The position numbers and the translations under genes were made by a program. Positions 44,506 through 52,228 of a stretch of 64,000 nucleotides of DNA are shown here, in pieces; position 1 is the first letter of the stretch; every line of letters begins with the position of its first letter. Source of the DNA: Lachnospiraceae bacterium MD308 (GTDB lineage: Bacteria > Bacillota > Clostridia > Lachnospirales > Lachnospiraceae). Where the stretch lies: positions 66,769 to 130,768 of the forward strand of contig VIQU02000017.1 in NCBI GenBank assembly GCA_010206225.2, written 5' to 3'. The notes beneath the pieces were generated by a model. That model was not told where the DNA came from. It worked only from the letters and a program-made list of their open reading frames with translations, and did no database searches.

Positions 44506-45936
44506 CTATTTTTTGAAATCCTTCACTACCTTTAAAAATTGCGGCAGGATCCATTTTACCGCAAGAACTGTTACTGCAAGGATGATACCGTACCTTATAT
44601 ACCACTGCAATACGAACAATTCCATTGTAGCAAGATTAAGAGCGAGATAAACAGCAGATATTATCACGCTCTTTTTTAGTGAGACCACCCTTCTTCCGGT
44701 AATCTTCTTTTCCAGATATCCCTGAAGCACCAGCAGGATAAAGTAGCTTGCAGCCGTCGTATAAGCGGCCGCCATGTATCCAAACCGGATAATACACACA
44801 TAATTCAGAATCACGTTGATGACCATCGTAAAAATCGTTCCCACCGCCACATAAGCAGTCTTTTTATAATAGTTTTGGATTGCCGTATAGATATAGCTAT
44901 AAAACCGAAGCAGTGTCCCGGTCACCATAGGCGCAATGAGGAGCACCGCCATACGATATTCTTTAGAACCGAGCACCGCTACAATCTCCGGCGCCAGAAC
45001 CACCAGATACCACGACAGGATTCCAAAGCCATGCATAAGGATCATCCAAGGGTTTTCGATATCGGCCGTCTCTCCCTGTGAGATCTTCTCATACATCCAC
45101 GGCAGAAAGGCATTCCATACTGAATCCTCCACAATCCATATGATGAAAGAAATCGTTGTCCCTAACGCAAAGATACCCGTATAATCGTAGCCTGCCAGAA
45201 ACTGGATCATGATCTTGTCCGCCTGATTCATAATCTGGATCGAAAGCATTTCCGGAATCAGAGGCAGACTGTATTTCAGAGCGTATTTCCAATATTCCCT
45301 CTGAATGAACTTTCCCCCCTGCTTCCATAAAAGAACTGCCACGATCAGACCGCCGATTACCTGCGGCACATAAAATCCCCATATACGAAGCTCCACCAGC
45401 TTGTCAAGATACCCGTGTACACGTCCCCAGTAGATAAGAAAAATAGACAATACCGTAGCCGGTACAATCGTGACCGTCGTAATAAAAATGCTCGCTTTAT
45501 AACGCATCATTTGCTTCTCCCGCCGCTGCATGAAAAGGATGCTGGTATAACCGAACACATATAAAAATGCCATAAAAAACATCACATCCGTCATTCCCCA
45601 GAGCTTCTGCACCTGCGGCCTGAAAAGCATGCATATCCCAAAAAATCCAAAAATAGAAAAATACGAAAGTGTCTGCACACAAGAGACGTATCCGTTATAT
45701 TTCTCTCCCATATCATACTTGGCCCGATCTACGCTCCGAAAGAGACAGAGCGACATCACCGGCACCATAATCAGAAGCCATGACTCATAAACTCTGATCT
45801 CTCCATACTGAGCTCTGGTTAAAAGACGCGTATAGACAGGCGTCGTAAGAAATGTAAGCCCTCTTATAAAAAGCTGCCCTACAATATAAAAAATCCCTGC
45901 TTTCAGCGCAAGTTTGTTTAATTTGTTATCCTTCAT
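44506..45936 (-). CDS. Oligosaccharide flippase family protein (Wzx-like, MOP superfamily)
   Basis: This 476-residue polytopic protein has about 12-14 predicted helices and the MATE/MOP-type start KAGIFYIVGQLFIRGLTFLT followed by TPVYTRLLTRAQYGEI, typical of polysaccharide translocases. It should move undecaprenyl-linked sugars across the membrane. AGAGGAAAG precedes ATG 45936. It converges with the ATP-grasp gene with only 15 bases between stop codons and no visible terminator. It could supply the flippase missing from the yfhO cassette, or serve another glycan. Confidence 0.88.
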   Translation of the reverse strand: MKDNKLNKLALKAGIFYIVGQLFIRGLTFLTTPVYTRLLTRAQYGEIRVYESWLLIMVPVMSLCLFRSVDRAKYDMGEKYNGYVSCVQTLSYFSIFGFFGICMLFRPQVQKLWGMTDVMFFMAFLYVFGYTSILFMQRREKQMMRYKASIFITTVTIVPATVLSIFLIYWGRVHGYLDKLVELRIWGFYVPQVIGGLIVAVLLWKQGGKFIQREYWKYALKYSLPLIPEMLSIQIMNQADKIMIQFLAGYDYTGIFALGTTISFIIWIVEDSVWNAFLPWMYEKISQGETADIENPWMILMHGFGILSWYLVVLAPEIVAVLGSKEYRMAVLLIAPMVTGTLLRFYSYIYTAIQNYYKKTAYVAVGTIFTMVINVILNYVCIIRFGYMAAAYTTAASYFILLVLQGYLEKKITGRRVVSLKKSVIISAVYLALNLATMELFVLQWYIRYGIILAVTVLAVKWILPQFLKVVKDFKK

Positions 45937-45999
45937 ATGATCTTTCCTCTACCAGATATCTGAGCGGACATCTGCTTTTTCAAATATCGCCTTTAAATT

Positions 46000-46028
46000 A
46001 GACTAACATAAAAACACTTCTTTCGCAA
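46000..46028 (-). promoter_or_regulatory. Promoter of the flippase gene
   Basis: On the minus strand TTGCGA (46023-46028) and TAGTCT (46000-46005) are 17 bases apart. It stands back to back with the promoter of the CapK-like gene. Confidence 0.55.
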
Positions 46029-46040
46029 GCTATGCATATC

Positions 46041-46074
46041 TTGAGTTTCTCATACAATTATGTTAGAATTGTAT
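46041..46074 (+). promoter_or_regulatory. Promoter and candidate operator of the CapK-like gene
   Basis: The -35 TTGAGT (46041-46046) and -10 TAGAAT (46064-46069) are 17 bases apart. An inverted repeat, ATACAATT (46052-46059) and AATTGTAT (46067-46074), covers the -10 box and could bind a repressor. Confidence 0.65.
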
Positions 46075-46118
46075 ACGCAGTTATTTGAGCATATTAACCT
46101 TGAAAGGAGAATTTATAT

Positions 46119-47441
46119 ATGGCATTTGTAATCGAAAAAAAGCTTAAAAATGTCATGACATTTTATTATCTTATGAAGCTGGACAAAAAAATTCCCACTG
46201 ACCGCAATTTTATCCGTAAGCGGCAGGGAAAAAAGGTTCATGAATTGATGAAGTGCGCCTATCAGATTCCATTTTACCGCAAACGTTTTAAAGAGAATCA
46301 CCTCACTCCTGACGACTTCCATACTCCGGAGGATCTTGTCAAATTCCCGATTACAACACGGGCCGATCTCAGACTTTGGATGCAGGAGGAATACGAAAAA
46401 CACCCGGAGATGCATGAGCGGTGGACAATTCTTTCCACCAGCGGTTCTTCCGGCATTCCCTTAAAATTTATCCAAACGCAGCGGGAATCCGCCTGTGTAG
46501 ACGCGAACTGGATCCGGGTACTCATGTATGGCGGATATCATCCTCTGCGCGGAAAGCTCTTTTCTTTTGTCACAAGCCATAAAAAGATCGATCCGAAGAA
46601 GGGAGACTCGATCATACAGAAATTCGGTCTTATGCGCCGCAAAGTAGTCTCAGAGGATAACTGTGTCGGCGACGGCATCCGTGATATTATCAACGACTTA
46701 AATGAGTACAGGCCTGACGTCTTATGCTTTCGCCGAAACTGTCTTGTCCGTATGGCACTTTATGCAAAACGACATAATCTTAAGATTTACAAGCCAAATC
46801 TTTACACTCCTGTGAGCGAGATGGTCGATGATATGACAAGGAAGATTCTCACGGAAACGTTCGGAGAAGGTCTGTTCGATGCTTACGGAAGTTCCGAGAC
46901 CGGAAGCTGTGTTGTCCAGCTTCCCGGCGAAGAGCTCTACTATATCAACAGTGACACTCACGTAGTCAATATTTATGATGATGAGAACCGGCTGACCGAC
47001 GACGGACGAGTCATCGTTACAACACTGTTTAAGAAGGATTTCCCCTTCATTAATTATGAGATCGGCGACCGGGCAACTTCTGTAACGCTGGATGGCGTGC
47101 GCTATATCACATCCATTCAGGGAAGAGTCAACGATCTTGTAAGACATGAAAACAGCGCTGAGACTTCCGCCCTCTATTTGATGAAGATTCCGAATGGTAT
47201 CGTAGGAATCGCACAGTTTCGTTTTATTCAGGAATCCTACCATGATATGCGTATACAGCTTGTAAAAGATCCAAATAATAATGCTAACACAAAAGAAACC
47301 ATTGAAAGCTTTTTCCGAGAAAAGATGGCAGAGCTGTTTCAGGATGAATTTACGCTTCATTTCGAATGGATGGATGTCATACCGCCTGACAAAAACGGAA
47401 AAATGCGCTGTTTCGCATGTGAAATCAACGATGAATCTTAA
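46119..47441 (+). CDS. AMP-forming ligase, phenylacetate-CoA ligase/CapK family
   Basis: CapK-type proteins are adenylating enzymes found in polysaccharide loci. The 440-residue protein has the phosphate-binding motif ILSTSGSSGIPLKF, the nucleotide motif FDAYGSSETGSCVVQ, and the hinge and C-terminal subdomain with YEIGDRATSVTLDGV and ITSIQGRVNDLV. The terminal lysine is in PPDKNGKMRCFACEI. The substrate acid is unknown. AAAGGAGAATTT precedes ATG 46119. The next gene starts 15 bases later. A role in acyl or hydroxyacyl decoration of a glycan is inferred from the neighbours only. Confidence 0.85.
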   Translation: MAFVIEKKLKNVMTFYYLMKLDKKIPTDRNFIRKRQGKKVHELMKCAYQIPFYRKRFKENHLTPDDFHTPEDLVKFPITTRADLRLWMQEEYEKHPEMHERWTILSTSGSSGIPLKFIQTQRESACVDANWIRVLMYGGYHPLRGKLFSFVTSHKKIDPKKGDSIIQKFGLMRRKVVSEDNCVGDGIRDIINDLNEYRPDVLCFRRNCLVRMALYAKRHNLKIYKPNLYTPVSEMVDDMTRKILTETFGEGLFDAYGSSETGSCVVQLPGEELYYINSDTHVVNIYDDENRLTDDGRVIVTTLFKKDFPFINYEIGDRATSVTLDGVRYITSIQGRVNDLVRHENSAETSALYLMKIPNGIVGIAQFRFIQESYHDMRIQLVKDPNNNANTKETIESFFREKMAELFQDEFTLHFEWMDVIPPDKNGKMRCFACEINDES

Positions 47442-47456
47442 CAAAGGGGGATGATT

Positions 47457-48386
47457 ATGATAAAAAATATTGGTGTCATTGGAGCCGGCTCTGTAGGCAG
47501 TGTTTTGATCTCTCATTTGTTTCCTGCATATCCAGACAATTTTTATTTGCTGGCAACCGGAAGCCGGGCGGAGCGGATGCGAAAGAACGGGCTTTCTATT
47601 AATGACCGTACACTAAAGCCTGCCGTATATTCTGACCAGTCACAAAATATTAATCTTGATCTTCTGATCGTTGCAGTGAAAAGCTACAGTCTGGAATCTG
47701 TAATCACAGATATCCGGCCGCTAATTCAGAAAGAGACGATTATCTTACCACTCTTAAATGGTATCATGGCAACAGAGCGTCTTCAATCCTATTTTCCGGA
47801 TAACCGCGTACTCTACGGTGTCATGATCCGAACAGATGCCCATCGAACCGGCCATAAAGTATACTACATTACTCCCGGCGAAGTACAACTTGGTTACGCT
47901 TATAATAAACCCGCAGAACCTGAAGTAACGCAGGTATGCGATTGTCTGAGAGCGGCAGGATTGAATGCGAATATCTATGAGGATATGAAACGCATCCAGT
48001 GGAGAAAATGGATGCTGAACACGGGAGGCTCTCAGGCCGCTGTAGAGATTGGGGTGGAATGCGGATACTTTGAACAAGTAGACGAGATCGTAGAGATCAT
48101 AAGGCTTTGCATCGATGAGATTGTAGAACTCGCAAAAGCAGAAAAAGTCAATATTACAACAGAAGACCGGGATGATATCATACAGTTTCTTTTGGGCTAT
48201 CCTGCCCATAAGAAGATGTCCATGCTCCAGGATGTTGAGGCCGGACGTCCTATCGAGATTGAGGAATATGCCGGAACCGTGATCCGTCTTGGCGAGAAGC
48301 ATGGAATACCGACACCGGCCAACCGGCTCATCTATCTTTCCATTGAGGCGAAAAAGAAAGTATCTGAACTGAAAAAACATCTGTAA
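47457..48386 (+). CDS. Ketopantoate reductase (PanE/ApbA) family protein
   Basis: PanE reduces 2-dehydropantoate to pantoate with NADPH; paralogues reduce other 2-keto acids. The 309-residue protein has the nucleotide-binding IGVIGAGSVGSVLISHL, the segment LDLLIVAVKSYSLESVI, ILPLLNGIMATERL with the substrate-binding asparagine, and a helical C-terminal domain with IQWRKWMLNTGGSQAAV. The lysine in RKWM fits the catalytic position. AAAGGGGG is spaced for ATG 47457, not the ATG at 47451. Pairing with an AMP-forming ligase suggests a role other than coenzyme A synthesis, but true PanE cannot be excluded. Confidence 0.85.
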   Translation: MIKNIGVIGAGSVGSVLISHLFPAYPDNFYLLATGSRAERMRKNGLSINDRTLKPAVYSDQSQNINLDLLIVAVKSYSLESVITDIRPLIQKETIILPLLNGIMATERLQSYFPDNRVLYGVMIRTDAHRTGHKVYYITPGEVQLGYAYNKPAEPEVTQVCDCLRAAGLNANIYEDMKRIQWRKWMLNTGGSQAAVEIGVECGYFEQVDEIVEIIRLCIDEIVELAKAEKVNITTEDRDDIIQFLLGYPAHKKMSMLQDVEAGRPIEIEEYAGTVIRLGEKHGIPTPANRLIYLSIEAKKKVSELKKHL

Positions 48387-48405
48387 CCAGCCGCTTTATG
48401 AAATC

Positions 48406-48445
48406 AAAACACCCAGACAAGTCTCTGCTCCTGTCTGGGCGTTTT
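48406..48445. terminator. Bidirectional terminator between the PanE-like and LRR genes
   Basis: CCCAGACA (48412-48419) pairs with TGTCTGGG (48432-48439), and AAAAC (48406-48410) pairs with GTTTT (48441-48445) after one mismatch. The A/T flanks serve both directions at this convergent gene end. Confidence 0.88.
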
Positions 48446-48477
48446 GACAAATTTTTCTTTCAGAAAAAATAAGCTCT

Positions 48478-49476
48478 CTACAATCTGTTCGGATACACAG
48501 CCACCTTGCCGTTCCTGTAATACAAAACACCGTTTTCACTGTAAAATCTGGGATTATCAGGTGCCGCCTCAATATAATACAGTTTCACCAGTTCATCCAG
48601 CGCACCCTCAGCAATGTAGGTGATATTGGCCGGAATATAGATTTCATGAATATCCGTCTCCAGTCCTTTCAGCGCACCTTTCTCGATGCCAGTACATGCC
48701 GCATCGCGGGGTAATACAACAAGATGATCCTTCAGAAACTTTGATGCATCTGTGTATCCTGCAATATGACCTTTCTCATTTGTTAGAAATCCCGGAAAAC
48801 GCTCCAGCAAAACGACAGGCTTTCTGTCATTCTGATCTGTATTTGCTTCTGTTCGATCCGCATCCGTTTTATCTGCATTCATTTTATCCGCATCTGTTCT
48901 GCCTGTCTCTGCATCACTTGCCCCGGTCTCTTCATTTGCTATGCTGCCATCTTGATCTTTCCTGCCTGTTGCAATATCCGCATTTTCTGTCATAATATCC
49001 GGATTTCTCGTCACGATATCCATAACCGGAGTATCCGGCAGCGCTCCTGCCGCATGTTTTCCATGATCATCCGTTTCCTTTTCCACACTTGAATGGATTG
49101 CTTTCGCTCCTGCCTTCGCCGCTTTCTTCACATTCTTTGTCCGTTTCTTTTCATCCGGTTCTGTATACCCGTAACTTACGGCAAAATTCTGTTCTTTTGC
49201 CGAAGCCTTCGGATCACTCTTGCTTTCGTGCCCGGCATTTTCTTCCGCTACACTTTCCTTGGGCAGAAGCGATAGTTCTGCAAAAGTTCTGATCGCCGGA
49301 AGAGCCTTTGCCGGCGCAGCCTGCTCCCTCATAAATTCTTCCGTATCATCTGGCAGTGCGCCGATATAATTGTACAATCCGGCAACCAGAAATGCTAGCA
49401 ATACAGCACATATCATCTGGTTCCACTCGATGTAAACTCTGCGCTTTGCCCAAAAGCTGCCTAAGATCCATTCCAT
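48478..49476 (-). CDS. Membrane-anchored leucine-rich-repeat (BspA-like) surface protein
   Basis: This protein of about 332 residues has a transmembrane helix near residue 25-42 (MICAVLLAFLVAGLYNYIG). A long charged external linker follows with Asp/Thr/Lys repeats of the form T-D-A-D-K. The C-terminal domain reads KGALKGLETDIHEIYIPANI and ITYIAEGALDELVKLYYIE, a short BspA-type leucine-rich repeat, then FYSENGVLYYRNGKVAVYP. The start is uncertain: ATG 49476 follows the upstream stop codon by five bases, while the open frame reaches 49539. It is the last gene of the long wall-polymer operon. The ligand is unknown. Confidence 0.72.
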   Translation of the reverse strand: MEWILGSFWAKRRVYIEWNQMICAVLLAFLVAGLYNYIGALPDDTEEFMREQAAPAKALPAIRTFAELSLLPKESVAEENAGHESKSDPKASAKEQNFAVSYGYTEPDEKKRTKNVKKAAKAGAKAIHSSVEKETDDHGKHAAGALPDTPVMDIVTRNPDIMTENADIATGRKDQDGSIANEETGASDAETGRTDADKMNADKTDADRTEANTDQNDRKPVVLLERFPGFLTNEKGHIAGYTDASKFLKDHLVVLPRDAACTGIEKGALKGLETDIHEIYIPANITYIAEGALDELVKLYYIEAAPDNPRFYSENGVLYYRNGKVAVYPNRL

Positions 49477-49481
49477 AACCT

Positions 49482-50183
49482 CTAATGACAGCCTCTTTTT
49501 CTGCAAAGCTTTTTCGCTGTCGGATCTGTCGGATCCCATCTATGCCATTTCGGAAGCTTTTCTATTTTGGGCTTGCCGAGCGGTCCGGGATTGGAACTGT
49601 TATAGATAATGACCTTCGTTTTCCGTTTGCAATTATCATAAATCCATTTTGCATCTCCCGCTCTCATGCGGATGCAGCCATGCGATGCCGTCGTTCCCAG
49701 CTTATTATATGCACTGACACTTAAGGTATTATTTTTTTTCTTTCCGTACATAACCGAATGAAACAGATACCCGTTCTTGATGCGAGTGCACCACTGCCCA
49801 TAGCAATGTCCCATCAGCGCATGCCAGCGATATTTGGAAGGAGTTTTTGCCGTTGTGATTGGCGTCGCCTTGCCTGTGGAACACACGAACGCTTTTACCG
49901 GGATGATATAACCTCTTTTTCCATCCTTTGCATAGACTGTCACACAATTTTTCTTCTTATTAACCTTAATCACATAGGAGGACTGCTTTCCGATAATACC
50001 GCTTACATCCTTCACAAGCTTTCCCTTTTTATTGTAATACAGCTTATATCCTTTGACATATCTCCAGCCGGCTTTGGGCGCTTTCGCCAAACCTTTATCC
50101 GCCGCGGAGACGTTCACCGGCGAAAGCACTGCTAATAAAACCGCCAACAATAATCCTAATCCTCTTTTTCCTACTAGCTTCAT
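49482..50183 (-). CDS. Secreted L,D-transpeptidase (YkuD domain)
   Basis: This 233-residue protein has a signal peptide (KRGLGLLLAVLLAVLSPVNVSA) and a short WRYVKGYKLYYNKKGKLVKD segment resembling a wall-binding repeat. A YkuD domain follows with the catalytic motif TASHGCIRMRAGDAKWIYDN, in which the cysteine attacks tetrapeptide stems to form 3-3 cross-links or attach proteins. The conserved upstream histidine lies in NGYLFHSVMYG. The open frame extends to 50390 inside the upstream gene; GGAAGGGAATTTC and the signal peptide place the start at 50183, which overlaps neither domain. Confidence 0.92.
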   Translation of the reverse strand: MKLVGKRGLGLLLAVLLAVLSPVNVSAADKGLAKAPKAGWRYVKGYKLYYNKKGKLVKDVSGIIGKQSSYVIKVNKKKNCVTVYAKDGKRGYIIPVKAFVCSTGKATPITTAKTPSKYRWHALMGHCYGQWCTRIKNGYLFHSVMYGKKKNNTLSVSAYNKLGTTASHGCIRMRAGDAKWIYDNCKRKTKVIIYNSSNPGPLGKPKIEKLPKWHRWDPTDPTAKKLCRKRGCH

Positions 50184-50200
50184 AATGAAATTCCCTTCCA

Positions 50201-52228
50201 TTAATGATTTGTATATGTAAAATGCATATAATCTTTCGTTGACTTCCAGTTTCCTCCCCAATAAAAGCCCTGTTTTTTCCAGATAGCTACGACCTGCGGA
50301 GTGATAGAATAGGGATCGATACCCGGCTTGTATTTCCCTTCTGTCACACCGATCATCGGATTGGAATTCCAGTTCAAATCCACAACGCAACCATAACTGT
50401 GGTGCGAACGATTCCTTCCTGACGCCATACTTCTCCAGTTATAAGTATCCGTATCTTCCGCTCTTACCGGAAAACCGACTGCATACATTTCCTGAAAAGC
50501 TTTCATAAATTTCTTCTCTAAAGCTCTGTGCACCCGAAGCTGCATCGTGCCCGGCATGCCTTCTGCATCCTTAATCGGCACCGTAATCGTCACAAGATAT
50601 TGCTCCATCTCTGCTTTCGTAGTCGGAACACCGCCCGGGAACAGTGTGTACAGCTTCTGCCCGTCTGAAAACGTCTCTTTCTTTACCGCCGAAAGTCCTC
50701 CGTAATATGTCTTTGAACCAGACTTGCGGAATGCCCTTACTTTAAAATAGTATGCAACTCCCGGCTTCAGCTTCTTTGCCGTATACGATACTTTTCCCGC
50801 ACCCTTTACTTTTCCTGCATAGACATACTTTCCTTCTTTCGCCTCGCTTTTATAGATCTCATAACCCTGCGCCCCGGCCTCCTTTTTCCAGATAACCTTT
50901 GCCTTAGTCTCGGCCGAACATTTTGCCGATTTGATCGTAACAACGCCTAATTTCCTGTTTTCACTCACGGCCGCAGACCATGCGCTGTATTCCTGCTTCG
51001 TCTTTGTTTTTTTCTTTACTTTTACCTTGACATTTCTGTAAGCACGAACTTTATAGTAATACGTTTTTCCAAAGTTCGCCTTTTTGTCGGAATAACTTAC
51101 CTTTGAACCTGATTTACAAGTGTATATTTTCTTGAATTTTCCCTTCGGCGATGTACTCCGGTATACGACATATCCCGAAGCTGCCGCTACTTTCTTCCAT
51201 TTCAGATTAATCTTAGAATAACTGGAAGTTGTCTTTACTACCGGTGTTCCGAACTTAATCTGAAACTTGACTGTTCTCGATCCTTTAAAATTACCGATAC
51301 CATTGATACGAATGGCTGCTGTTCCCATCTTCTTATTATTTGAATAGGCAGCCTTATAATCTTTTCCTAATACCAGATTCTTTCCCTGATACGAAAGCGT
51401 CACTTTGGGCTTTACCTGTTTCCCGGTATAATCAACTGTTTTAGCTGCCTGCAGTTTGCACTTTTTGATATCCGCCGGAGTAATCTTAAACTTGAGTGTC
51501 TTTGTACCTGTATAAGTATCTTCTTTTCTATCAGCTTCCTTTTCCTCCGTCTGCGCGCTTTCCTGATCTGCCCCGTCTTTCCCGGTCAGTACAATGGAAG
51601 CCTCGCCGGTTTTGACATTGTTCAGATACTCTATTTTATAACATTCCGGGGCAATCAGCTTTTCATTTTCCTCAGTTCTGCCTTCCGTCTTCTCCAAATC
51701 TTCTGCCGCGGCATGGTATACGACTTCCACTTCCGGCTTTATTTGAAAACCTGTATAGACAAACTCTGTATTTCCCGATTTCATCCTTACTTCTATAGTA
51801 TCCGAACCCAAATCATAATGCTTTGCTTCTAAAGCAGCTTTATATTCCATCTCTTTGGTCTCTTTTTTAACCTCATCGTCTGACTCCGAGCAAGATACAT
51901 CTGGTGTGTCTTTTGACTCTCCTGTCTCTTCTGGTTCTTCTGTCCCTCCTGATTCTTCCTTGTTTTCCGGCTCTTCTGTTTGTATTGTGTCATCACTCTT
52001 TGAAGGTTCTTCCGGTAAAACAATACTATCTTTCTTTGAAGGATCCCCCGGAACTTCTTCCGGTGTGTTGTCCGGTTCAATTTGAGATGTATTGTTTGAA
52101 TCTTCCTTTCTTTGATCCTCCGCCTCTTTTGCCGTTTCATCCGTTTTTTCAAACTCTTCTGCAGATACAGGCAGCGAAGTACACAATAGAACAGCGCCGA
52201 TCAAAATCATGCTTAATCTTTTTCTCAT
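50201..52228 (-). CDS. Secreted M15-family D,D-/L,D-peptidase with Fn3-like repeats
   Basis: This 675-residue exported protein has a signal peptide (RLSMILIGAVLLCTSLPVSA) and an acidic Glu/Asp/Thr/Ser linker to about residue 125. Then come Ig-like or bacterial repeat segments with YTGKQVKPKVTLSYQGKNL, and two Fn3-like modules (GYVVYRSTSPKGKFKKIY, GYEIYKSEAKEGKYVYAG). The C-terminal M15 peptidase domain has zinc-site motifs SHHSYGCVVDLNW and WGGNWKSTKDYMHFTY. It should trim peptidoglycan stem peptides. Its ATG overlaps the stop codon of the glycerophosphotransferase gene (ATGA), so it is coupled to polymer synthesis. Its linker and Fn3 style resemble the GH25 lysozyme. Confidence 0.9.
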   Translation of the reverse strand: MRKRLSMILIGAVLLCTSLPVSAEEFEKTDETAKEAEDQRKEDSNNTSQIEPDNTPEEVPGDPSKKDSIVLPEEPSKSDDTIQTEEPENKEESGGTEEPEETGESKDTPDVSCSESDDEVKKETKEMEYKAALEAKHYDLGSDTIEVRMKSGNTEFVYTGFQIKPEVEVVYHAAAEDLEKTEGRTEENEKLIAPECYKIEYLNNVKTGEASIVLTGKDGADQESAQTEEKEADRKEDTYTGTKTLKFKITPADIKKCKLQAAKTVDYTGKQVKPKVTLSYQGKNLVLGKDYKAAYSNNKKMGTAAIRINGIGNFKGSRTVKFQIKFGTPVVKTTSSYSKINLKWKKVAAASGYVVYRSTSPKGKFKKIYTCKSGSKVSYSDKKANFGKTYYYKVRAYRNVKVKVKKKTKTKQEYSAWSAAVSENRKLGVVTIKSAKCSAETKAKVIWKKEAGAQGYEIYKSEAKEGKYVYAGKVKGAGKVSYTAKKLKPGVAYYFKVRAFRKSGSKTYYGGLSAVKKETFSDGQKLYTLFPGGVPTTKAEMEQYLVTITVPIKDAEGMPGTMQLRVHRALEKKFMKAFQEMYAVGFPVRAEDTDTYNWRSMASGRNRSHHSYGCVVDLNWNSNPMIGVTEGKYKPGIDPYSITPQVVAIWKKQGFYWGGNWKSTKDYMHFTYTNH

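Noticed and set aside
46722-47516. 264-codon minus-strand frame opposite the CapK-like gene
   Set aside because: It overlaps the well-supported plus-strand ligase along its whole catalytic region and carries no family motif.
47754-48380. 208-codon minus-strand frame opposite the PanE-like gene
   Set aside because: The plus-strand gene has a clear nucleotide-binding motif and ribosome-binding site; the opposite frame has neither.
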